Shown here: piece by piece, positions 55,939 to 64,000 of the stretch | Position numbering within the stretch: the stretch's first letter is position 1 | How the letters are laid out: each line of letters begins with the position of its first letter | From: Bradyrhizobium iriomotense | GTDB taxonomy: Bacteria; Pseudomonadota; Alphaproteobacteria; Rhizobiales; Xanthobacteraceae | Direction: 5' to 3' | Length of the DNA: 64,000 nucleotides | NCBI RefSeq assembly: GCF_030160715.1 | Contig: NZ_BSOW01000014.1 | Location: 62,001 to 126,000 of the forward strand | Made by a program: the position numbers and the translations under genes | Notes under the pieces: generated by a model | Database searches by the model: none | Told to the model about the DNA's origin: nothing | Seen by the model: only the letters and a program-made list of their open reading frames with translations

Positions 55939-56844
55939 TCAGAGATAGCCGGCGACCCGCAGACGCTCGAAGGCGTCCTCGGTCTCGTGGTCAAGTGCGC
56001 GGCCTGCACGCTCCGGCACCTTGGTCTGCTCGAGCTCGATCAGGATCTCGTCGATGGTCGACGCAGTCGAATTCACGGGGTTAGTGATGTCCTGATCGCC
56101 CAGCGAGCGGTAGCGCTTGCCGTTCTGCGACAGATAGAGCGGGATGATCGGGATGTTCTCGCGCTTGGTGTAGGCCCAGATGTCGGCCTCGGTCCAATGC
56201 AGGATCGGATGGATGCGCAAATGTGCGCCTTGCGGCGGCGAGGCATTGAAGTGGTCCCAGAACTCCGGCGGCTGGTCGCGCACGTCCCAATTGCCCTCTA
56301 GGCCGCGCGGCGAGAACACGCGCTCCTTGGCGCGTGTCGCCTCTTCGTCGCGGCGGATGCCGGCGATCAGGCCGTCGAAGCCGTATTTGGCGAGCGCCAT
56401 CTTCAGGCCCTCGGTCTTGCGTGCGGCGGAGCGTGCGGCCGGCGGCAGCGTTGGATCGACGGCATCGATGGGCGGGCAGGGCTCGACGCGCAAGTCGAGG
56501 TCCCACTCCTTTCCGTAATGATCGCGGAAGCGATACATCTCCGGAAACTTCTTGCCGGTATCGACGTGGAGGGCCGGGAAGGGCATGCGGCCGAAGAAGG
56601 CCTTCCGCGCCAGCCAGATCATGACATTGGAGTCTTTGCCGAGCGACCATAGCAGGGCGATCTTCTTCAACCGGGCGAAGGCCTCGCGGAAGATGTAGAT
56701 GCTCTGCGCTTCCAACTGGTCGAGATGATCCATGCCGGGGGCGAGATCAGCAGAAAATTCTTGCGCGCCCACGCGCCCGATGAGGGCCGGTCGGCTCACT
56801 CCGACAGCTGCGGAATCGTCCTTGAGAAGATGCATCTCTGCCAC
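55939..56844 (-). CDS. cysD: Sulfate adenylyltransferase small subunit
   Basis: 301 residues, catalyses ATP plus sulfate to APS with CysN. The PP-loop-type motif is KKIALLWSLGKDSNVMIWLARKAF (about 62-85), followed by FPALHVDTGKKFPEMYRFRD. Further segments are typical (SPRGLEGNWDVRDQPPEFWDHFN, HPILHWTEADIWAYTKRENI, YRSLGDQDITNPVNSTASTIDEILIEL). The start at 56844 gives MAEMHLLKDD; an ATG three codons on is possible. It is the first leftward gene from the divergent promoter that also serves cysG. Confidence 0.96.
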   Translation of the reverse strand: MAEMHLLKDDSAAVGVSRPALIGRVGAQEFSADLAPGMDHLDQLEAQSIYIFREAFARLKKIALLWSLGKDSNVMIWLARKAFFGRMPFPALHVDTGKKFPEMYRFRDHYGKEWDLDLRVEPCPPIDAVDPTLPPAARSAARKTEGLKMALAKYGFDGLIAGIRRDEEATRAKERVFSPRGLEGNWDVRDQPPEFWDHFNASPPQGAHLRIHPILHWTEADIWAYTKRENIPIIPLYLSQNGKRYRSLGDQDITNPVNSTASTIDEILIELEQTKVPERAGRALDHETEDAFERLRVAGYL

Positions 56845-56977
56845 TTTGCGTTTGGAGCTGAAAATTCTATAGTTGCAGCGCGAAAGAGAAGAAAAAATTT
56901 TCTCTTTGCGCGCTCGAAACGAGACATATATAGAAAATAATTCCAGTCAACCCCGTAATTGGGGAAGCGAGTACCGT
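56845..56977. promoter_or_regulatory. Divergent cysD/cysG promoter region with long palindrome
   Basis: An AT-rich 133-bp gap. At 56878-56913 the arms GCGCGAAAGAGAA and TTCTCTTTGCGCGC pair over 13 bp with one extra base, around GAAAAAATT. A TTCTATA/TATAGAA pair lies outside at 56865-56871 and 56929-56935. The palindrome sits between two divergent sulfur operons and is a likely operator for a dimeric regulator, though no regulator gene lies near. The cysG start (56978) follows GGGGAAGCGA, a weak ribosome site. Confidence 0.65.
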
Positions 56978-58405
56978 ATGCGCTTCTTGCCGGTGTTTCT
57001 CGACATCAAGACCGGTCCGGTGGTCCTCATCGGCGCAGGCGAGCTGCTGCGCGCTAAATTGCGCGTGCTCGCGGCTGCCGGCGCGCGCATCCGCGTGCAT
57101 GCGACGGATAACAATCATGACCTCAGCGGCGTCGGTGCTGACGATGCGGGGCGCATCACTTTCGTCAACGGCGATCCGCTGACCGCGGATCTGACCGGCG
57201 TCATCGCGATAGTATGTGCAGGCGCAGGTGACATTGGTGTGGCGATGTCGGCACGCGCGCGGTCGCTCGGGCTGCCTGTCAACGTCATGGACGATCTCGA
57301 TCATTCGAGCTTCATCTTCCCCGCTATTGTCGACCGCGGCGATGTCGTGGTCGCCGTCGGCACGGGCGGCGCCTCGCCGGTCGTGGCGCGGCGCGTGCGC
57401 GAGAAGATCGAGGCGCTGCTGCCCGCTCGAATCGGCGATCTCGCCGAATTCATTGGCGGCTTCCGCAAATCCATTCACGCCGCGATTGCCGAGTTTCCGC
57501 TGCGCCGCCGCTTCTGGGAGCGCGTGATCGACGGTCCGATCGGCGCGCTGGTGCTCGCGGGCCGAAAGGCCGAAGCGGAAGCCGCGCTCAAGGCCGTCGC
57601 TGATCCCACCGCATTCGCGCTGGCCGACAAGCCGGCAGGCCAGGTCGCGCTGGTCGGCGCCGGCCCCGGCGATCCCGATCTCCTCACCATCAAGGCGCTG
57701 CGCGCGCTCCAGGATGCCGACGTCGTCTTCTATGACGAGCTGGTGTCAACTGAAATTCTCGACCGTATCCGCCGCGACACGGCGCGCATTCCGGTCGGCC
57801 GCCGTGTCGGCAAGTCGGGCATTGGCCAGGACGCCATAAACAAGCTGATGATCGAAGCCGCGCAGTCCGGCCAGCGTGTGGTGCGTCTGAAGGGCGGCGA
57901 TCCCTTCGTGTTCGGCCGCGGTGGCGAGGAAGTCGAAGCGTTGCGCGCGGCCGGTGTCGCCTATTCGATCGTGCCCGGCATCACCGCCGGCCTCGGTGCC
58001 GCCGCGGATTTCGAGGTGCCGCTCACCTATCGTCACGAGGCGCTGCGCATCACCTTCCTCACCGCGCACAAGGCGCGCGATGCCGAAACCGTCGACTGGT
58101 CGACGCTGACCGACACCAGGATGACTGTCGTCGTTTATATGGGCATGACCGCAGCGCCCGCGGTGCGCGAGGGCCTTCTCGCCGCCGGCCGCTCGCCGGA
58201 AACGCCGGTCGGCGTGTTCGCCCGTGTCACGCGCCCCGATGCGCAAGGCGCGATCGGCCCGCTTGCCGATCTGCCCGAGCTCGTCAAACGCCTCGACGGC
58301 GGTCCCGCCATTCTCATCATCGGCGATGTGGTCCGGCATGCCGGCGCCTTTCGCCATCAATCCCCCAGGCAAATCATCTCTGAGCTATTGGAAGCTGCCC
58401 AATGA
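56978..58405 (+). CDS. cysG: Sirohaem synthase
   Basis: 475 residues, trifunctional. The N-terminal part (1-~145) is precorrin-2 dehydrogenase/ferrochelatase: MRFLPVFLDIKTGPVVLIGAGELLRAKL with a GxGxxxR-like NAD site, then dimerisation. The C-terminal uroporphyrinogen-III methyltransferase (~220-475) has VALVGAGPGDPDLLTIKALRALQDADVVFYDELVS, VRLKGGDPFVFGRGGEE and VPGITAGLGAAADFEVPLTYR. Makes the sirohaem cofactor needed by CysI downstream. Starts the rightward cys operon; its last codons overlap DUF2849 by four bases (ATGA). Confidence 0.96.
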   Translation: MRFLPVFLDIKTGPVVLIGAGELLRAKLRVLAAAGARIRVHATDNNHDLSGVGADDAGRITFVNGDPLTADLTGVIAIVCAGAGDIGVAMSARARSLGLPVNVMDDLDHSSFIFPAIVDRGDVVVAVGTGGASPVVARRVREKIEALLPARIGDLAEFIGGFRKSIHAAIAEFPLRRRFWERVIDGPIGALVLAGRKAEAEAALKAVADPTAFALADKPAGQVALVGAGPGDPDLLTIKALRALQDADVVFYDELVSTEILDRIRRDTARIPVGRRVGKSGIGQDAINKLMIEAAQSGQRVVRLKGGDPFVFGRGGEEVEALRAAGVAYSIVPGITAGLGAAADFEVPLTYRHEALRITFLTAHKARDAETVDWSTLTDTRMTVVVYMGMTAAPAVREGLLAAGRSPETPVGVFARVTRPDAQGAIGPLADLPELVKRLDGGPAILIIGDVVRHAGAFRHQSPRQIISELLEAAQ

Positions 58406-58719
58406 CCTCTCCGCTTGAACAAAAGAAAATCAAGATCGCCGGCCCCTCGATCGTGACCGCCAACCGCACCTGGGATGGCATCGTGGTCTACCGCACCGCC
58501 GCCAAGGGCTGGTCCGCGGACCTGTCGGAGGCCGCGATCGTGCGCAACTCGGATGAGGCCAAGGCGTTGCTTGCAGAGTCGACGGCAGATGACGTCGGCG
58601 CAGTCGGCGCCTATATCGCACCCGTGCAGGTCGGAGAGGACGGCAAGATCCTCCCCGGAAACCTGCGCGAGCAGATCCGCCGCACCGGTGTGACCATCGG
58701 ATCGCAGGCCCAGGTTTAA
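58402..58719 (+). CDS. DUF2849 domain protein of the cys operon
   Basis: 105 residues. A short soluble protein with the pattern GPSIVTANRTWDGIVVYRTAAKGWSADLSEAAIVRNSDEAKALLAES and a C-terminal ILPGNLREQIRRTGVTIGSQAQV. DUF2849 genes are found almost only between cysG and cysI in alphaproteobacteria, as here, and are thought to support assimilatory sulfite reduction; a partner role for CysI is plausible but unproven. It overlaps the cysG stop and ends 10 bp before cysI. Confidence 0.88.
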   Translation: MTSPLEQKKIKIAGPSIVTANRTWDGIVVYRTAAKGWSADLSEAAIVRNSDEAKALLAESTADDVGAVGAYIAPVQVGEDGKILPGNLREQIRRTGVTIGSQAQV

Positions 58720-58729
58720 GGCACTCTCG

Positions 58730-60371
<1,642 letters not shown>

Positions 60372-60385
<14 letters not shown>

Positions 60386-60887
60386 GGGCGGAAAGATCGT
60401 CGAGGATAGTTTCGTCAAGCTCGATGTCGATGCGCCGCTGCCCGCCGCCGGCGATATCCTGGTGCCTGGCGATCGCTTCCTGAAGGATGCGGACGCCTTG
60501 CTCGCGCGTCCCGGCAAGGTCGGCGTGATCTGGCCCAACAATCGCGACATCGACGCGCTGGTGCCGTATCTCGGCAAGCTTGCCGCGGTCGCGCTGGTGT
60601 TCCCGACGTTCCGTGACGGCCGCGCCTACAGCCAGTCGCGGCTGCTGCGCGAACGCCACGACTATCGTGGCGAACTGCGCGCCACGGGCCAAGTGCTGCG
60701 CGACCAGTTCGTGTTCATGCTGCGCGCCGGCTTCGACAGCTTCGAGGTCAAGAAGCAGGCCGATGCGGAGGCTTTTACGCAGACCGTGAAGCGCTATTCG
60801 GTGTTCTACCAGCCGACCGGCGACGGCCGCATCACGGCGCTGCATCGGCGCATGCAACTGCGCCATTCGGAAGGTGTCGGCACATGA
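60372..60887 (+). CDS. DUF934 family protein of the cys operon
   Basis: 171 residues. Typical segments: VGVIWPNNRDIDALVPYLGKLAAVALVFPTFRDGRAYSQSRLLRERHDYRGELRATGQVLRDQFVFMLRAGFDSFEVKKQADAEAF. DUF934 proteins occur between sulfite reductase and APS reductase genes and have been suggested to carry or couple electrons, but the function is not settled. It overlaps cysI by 14 bases and cysH by four (ATGA), so translation is coupled. Cytoplasmic, no cysteines of note. Confidence 0.9.
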
Positions 60888-61615
60888 GCGCGATTGCGCC
60901 CGGCGGTTCATTGTCACCCGCGCCCGTGCTGCCGTCCGTCGGCGAGCTCGATCGCGCGTTGCGCGATGCTTCGCCCGGGGAGGTCGTTGCTGCGGCGTTG
61001 AAGGTCGTGGGGCGCGAACAATTGGCGGTCGTGTCGTCGTTCGGCACGGAGTCGGCCGCGCTGCTCAAGGTGGTGGCCGACGTCGATCCGGCCATTCCGG
61101 TGGTGTTCCTCGATACCGGCTGGCTGTTCGAGGAGACGCTCGCCTATCGTGACACGCTGATCGCAACGCTCGGCCTGACGGATGTGCGCTCGATCACGCC
61201 ACTGGAAGAAACGTTGACGCGCGAGGATCCCGACCGTGATCTCTGGTTCTCCAATCCCGACGCCTGCTGTCGTATCCGCAAGGTCGAGCCCCTGGCGCGG
61301 GCGCTGAAACCGTTCGCCGCATGGATCAACGGCCGCAAACGTTTTCAAGGCGGCGTGCGCGCCGAGATTCCGGTCGTCGAGGATGACGGCGCGCGGTTGA
61401 AGTTCAATCCGTTCGCCAATGTCTCGCGCGACGACATCAAGGCGATCTTCGCGCGTGCCAAATTGCCGCAGCATCCGCTTCAGGCCTCAGGTTTCCTGTC
61501 GGTTGGGTGTATGCCTTGCACCAGTCGTGCTGCCGAGGGCGAGGACGAGCGGGCCGGCCGGTGGCGCGGTCGTGCCAAGACAGAATGCGGCATCCACACG
61601 ATGAAGATTTCGTAG
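60884..61615 (+). CDS. cysH: Adenylyl-sulfate (APS) reductase, thioredoxin-dependent
   Basis: 243 residues. Reduces APS to sulfite and AMP. The ATP-pyrophosphatase-like core has SSFGTESAALLKVV (about 51-64) and DTGWLFEETLAYRD (77-90). Two Cys pairs, C128-C129 (ACCRIRKVEPL) and C209/C212 (GCMPC), are the 4Fe-4S ligands that mark the APS type rather than the PAPS type. The C-terminal ECGIH, C235, is the catalytic cysteine. CysH uses APS directly, so the APS kinase part of CysNC serves other needs for PAPS. The last gene before the transporter. Confidence 0.94.
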   Translation: MSAIAPGGSLSPAPVLPSVGELDRALRDASPGEVVAAALKVVGREQLAVVSSFGTESAALLKVVADVDPAIPVVFLDTGWLFEETLAYRDTLIATLGLTDVRSITPLEETLTREDPDRDLWFSNPDACCRIRKVEPLARALKPFAAWINGRKRFQGGVRAEIPVVEDDGARLKFNPFANVSRDDIKAIFARAKLPQHPLQASGFLSVGCMPCTSRAAEGEDERAGRWRGRAKTECGIHTMKIS

Positions 61616-61739
61616 CACAGCCGCGCTACGTCGCCGCAAACAAGAAAATCCGGTTCCGTTGACTTAAGGCGATTTCGACCCGAGTTATGCCCGCATGCCA
61701 TCGATGACGCCGATGTCGTCGAGGTAATTGGAGATGGAC

Positions 61740-62729
61740 ATGATCCGCCGTATCGTTCCGCTCGCGGCAGGCCTCCTCTGGGCAAGCTCGGCTCTCGCCG
61801 CTGACATCAACCTCTTGAACGTGTCGTACGATCCGACGCGTGAGCTCTATGTCGAATTCAACAAGGCGTTTGCGAACGCCTATCAGAAGGAAACCGGCAA
61901 GAGCGTCGAGATCAAGCAGTCGCATGGCGGCAGCGGATCGCAGGCCCGCGCGGTGATCGACGGATTGCAGGCCGACGTGGTGACACTCGCGCTCGCCTAT
62001 GACATCGATGCGATCGCGGCCAAGGGGCTCGCTGCCGCCGATTGGCAGACGCGCTTGCCGCAGAACTCCTCGCCCTACACCTCGACCATCGTGTTCCTGG
62101 TGCGCAAGGGCAATCCCAAGGGCATCAAGGACTGGGACGATCTGGTCAAGCCGGGCGTCGCCGTCATCACGCCGAACCCGAAGACCTCGGGCGGCGCGCG
62201 CTGGAACTATCTGGCAGCCTGGGGCTATGCGCAGAAGAAGTTCGGCTCCGTCGACAAGACCAAGCAATTCATCGCAAATCTCTATCAAAACGTGCCTGTG
62301 CTCGACACCGGCGCCCGCGGCTCGACCGTGACCTTCGTCGAGCGCGGCGTCGGCGACGTGCTGCTCGCCTGGGAGAACGAGGCGTTTCTGGCGCAGAAGG
62401 AGTTCGGCGCCGACAAGTTCGAGATCGTGGCGCCGCCGCTCTCGATCCTCGCAGAGCCGCCGGTCACGATCGTCGACAAGGTTGCCGACAAGAAGGGTAC
62501 GCGCAGCGTGGCCGATGCCTACCTGCAATATTGGTATACCAAGGAAGGTCAGGAAATCGCTGCGCGCAATTTCTATCGTCCGCGCGATCCGGACGTCGCG
62601 AAGAAATACGAGAATGCCTTCGCGAAGGTCGAGCTGTTCACGATCGACGACGTTTTCGGCGGGTGGACCAAGGCACAGAAGGAACATTTTGCCGACGGTG
62701 GCGTCTTCGATCAGATCTACAAGAACTGA
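61740..62729 (+). CDS. Sulfate/thiosulfate ABC transporter binding protein
   Basis: 329 residues with a signal peptide (IVPLAAGLLWASSALA, cleaved before ADINLLNVSYDPTRE). Sbp/CysP family: NVSYDPTRELYVEFNKAF, QSHGGSGSQARAVIDGLQADVVTLALAYDID (sulfate-binding loop) and GARGSTVTFVERGVGDVLLAWENEAF. The start at 61740 follows a GGAG site 6 nt away. It lies 124 bp after cysH, and the two permease genes follow. Periplasmic. Confidence 0.95.
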   Translation: MIRRIVPLAAGLLWASSALAADINLLNVSYDPTRELYVEFNKAFANAYQKETGKSVEIKQSHGGSGSQARAVIDGLQADVVTLALAYDIDAIAAKGLAAADWQTRLPQNSSPYTSTIVFLVRKGNPKGIKDWDDLVKPGVAVITPNPKTSGGARWNYLAAWGYAQKKFGSVDKTKQFIANLYQNVPVLDTGARGSTVTFVERGVGDVLLAWENEAFLAQKEFGADKFEIVAPPLSILAEPPVTIVDKVADKKGTRSVADAYLQYWYTKEGQEIAARNFYRPRDPDVAKKYENAFAKVELFTIDDVFGGWTKAQKEHFADGGVFDQIYKN

Positions 62730-62767
62730 TCGAGCGCTGTCGCAGGAGGCTTTAAGCAGGGGACCTC

Positions 62768-63604
62768 GTGAGCGCAATCGCAGCACGACGACGAACATTG
62801 CCGGGCTTCGGTCTCACGATGGGACTGACGCTGTCCTGGCTGTCGATCATCATCCTGATTCCGCTGGCAGGCCTCTTCCTGCGCACGCTCGAGCTCAGCC
62901 CCGAGCAGTTCTGGGCGATCCTCTCCAGCCGCCGGACGCTGAACGCGTTGCGCGTGTCCTTCGGGCTCGCCTTCGCAGCGGCCTGCGTCAATCTTGTGAT
63001 GGGCAGCATCATTGTCTGGGCGCTGGTGCGCTACCGTTTCCCCGGTCGGCGGCTGTTCGACGCCATCGTCGACGTGCCCTTTGCGCTGCCGACTGCGGTC
63101 GCCGGCGTTGCGCTGACCTCGCTGTTTGCCGAGAAGGGCTGGCTGGGTGCGCCGCTTGCTGCACTCGGCATCAAGGTGGCTTTCACGCCGCTCGGCATCT
63201 TCATCGCCATGATCTTCATCGGTATCCCCTTCGTGGTGCGCACCGTGCAGCCGGTGCTGCAAGACCTCGATCCCGAGATCGAGGAGGCCGCGGGCAGTTT
63301 AGGGGCCAGCCGCTGGCAGACCATCATCCGCGTGATCCTGCCCTCTCTTGGGCCGGCGCTGCTGACGGGCTTGGCGCTTGCCTTCGCGCGCGCGGTCGGC
63401 GAATACGGCTCGGTGATCTTCATCGCCGGCAACCTGCCCAATGTCTCGGAGATCGCACCGCTCCTCATCGTGATCCGGCTCTCCGAGTTCCGCTACGCCG
63501 ATGCGACCGCGATCGCGGTCATCATGCTCGTCGTGTCCTTCGTCATCATCTTCGCCGTCAACCGGTTGCAGCGCTGGGCGCAGAACCGGATCCCGGTGCA
63601 TTGA
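62768..63604 (+). CDS. cysT: Sulfate ABC transporter permease, CysT/CysU
   Basis: 278-residue permease with six membrane helices. It starts at a GTG at 62768 (38 bp after the binding-protein gene). The ABC permease EAA-type loop LDPEIEEAAGSLGASRWQTIIRVILPSLGPALLTG (about 174-208) contacts the ATPase. The N-terminal helix is LSWLSIIILIPLAGLFLRTL and a C-terminal helix is AVIMLVVSFVIIFAVNRLQ. Forms the membrane pore with CysW for sulfate. Confidence 0.95.
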   Translation: MSAIAARRRTLPGFGLTMGLTLSWLSIIILIPLAGLFLRTLELSPEQFWAILSSRRTLNALRVSFGLAFAAACVNLVMGSIIVWALVRYRFPGRRLFDAIVDVPFALPTAVAGVALTSLFAEKGWLGAPLAALGIKVAFTPLGIFIAMIFIGIPFVVRTVQPVLQDLDPEIEEAAGSLGASRWQTIIRVILPSLGPALLTGLALAFARAVGEYGSVIFIAGNLPNVSEIAPLLIVIRLSEFRYADATAIAVIMLVVSFVIIFAVNRLQRWAQNRIPVH

Positions 63605-63614
63605 GGCCCAAACG

Positions 63615-64000
63615 ATGACGATGCAGATCGCCGATTCAGTTTCGCTCTCGACGCCCGACGCGAAGGCGCGCCGCCATGCGGTCGCCGCCGGCGAAAACCT
63701 TCGCACCGAGCCGAGGGCGGTGCGCATCGCGATCATCTCCGTCGCGGTCCTCTTCCTCACGGTTTTCGTCGTGCTGCCGCTGGTCGTCGTGTTCGCGCAG
63801 GCCTTCTCCAGGGGCATCATGGCCTATGTCGCGGCGCTGTCGGAGCCCGAGGCGCTGGCCGCGATCCGGCTGACGCTGCTGGTGGCGGCGATCTCGGTTG
63901 GCCTCAATCTCGTGTTCGGTCTGGTCGCGGCCTGGGCGATCGCCAAATTCGAGTTCAAGGGCAAGACCTTCCTGATCTCGCTGATCGACCTGCCGTTCTC
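63615..64000 (+). CDS. cysW: Sulfate ABC transporter permease CysW, N-terminal part (cut by window edge)
   Basis: 129 residues visible, starting 10 bp after cysT. The N-terminal helix VRIAIISVAVLFLTVFVVLPLVVVFAQAFSRG and the next helices IRLTLLVAAISVGLNLVFGLVAAWAIAKFEFKGKTFLISLIDLPF match CysW. The gene runs off the right edge. cysA would be expected next. Confidence 0.95.
   Translation, partial: MTMQIADSVSLSTPDAKARRHAVAAGENLRTEPRAVRIAIISVAVLFLTVFVVLPLVVVFAQAFSRGIMAYVAALSEPEALAAIRLTLLVAAISVGLNLVFGLVAAWAIAKFEFKGKTFLISLIDLPF

Overview
The window looks like chromosomal DNA from a high-GC alphaproteobacterium of the Bradyrhizobium/Rhodopseudomonas group. The evidence is homospermidine synthase beside an eukaryote-type ornithine decarboxylase, cpdR, a fused cysN/C, DUF2849 and DUF934 genes in the cys operon, a ROSE-type leader before an hsp20 gene, and mosaic palindromic repeats between genes. 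This assignment comes from gene content and protein families, not from a database search.

Layout. 1-3.2 kb: a leftward polyamine cluster (odc, GNAT, small membrane protein, RidA, hss) with a long structured leader before odc. 3.9-13.7 kb: housekeeping genes, namely an M3 oligopeptidase with DUF1007 and a His-rich NicO metal exporter, MAPEG, hemH, a frameshifted ABC binding protein, a QmcA/NfeD membrane pair and kdsD. 13.9-23.5 kb: an outer-membrane beta-barrel protein, gltD and gltB (GOGAT), and a secreted proline-rich protein. 23.7-35.5 kb: two alpha/beta hydrolases, a heat-shock hsp20, a membrane-anchored di-haem protein, an adenylate cyclase with TPRs, LysE and TauE exporters, a LysR regulator, a Bug binding protein and HisN. 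35.5-37.8 kb: a probable small RNA, an N-formylglutamate amidohydrolase, cpdR and tRNA-Val(GAC).

At 37.7-42 kb a small accessory region sits at the 3' end of tRNA-Val. It holds a tyrosine integrase whose C-terminus is read from the antisense strand of the tRNA, an excisionase-like protein, a truncated IS630 transposase with a LexA-like HTH companion, another excisionase-like HTH protein, and a second possible small RNA. 42-53.6 kb: small envelope proteins, an AI-2E-type transporter, an L,D-transpeptidase with DUF2865, two tandem chemoreceptors and malate synthase G.

54-64 kb is a sulfate assimilation regulon. cysD-cysNC runs leftward and cysG-DUF2849-cysI-DUF934-cysH, then the sulfate ABC transporter (binding protein, cysT, cysW), runs rightward. 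Both arms start from one AT-rich divergent promoter that carries a long palindrome. The genes cover uptake, activation to APS, reduction to sulfite and then sulfide, and the sirohaem cofactor. cysA is expected just beyond the right edge.

No CRISPR array, rRNA or obvious phage structural genes were seen. The least explained signals are the two candidate small RNAs (35.85-35.93 kb and about 41.84-41.96 kb), the odc leader, and the N-terminal domain of the di-haem protein.
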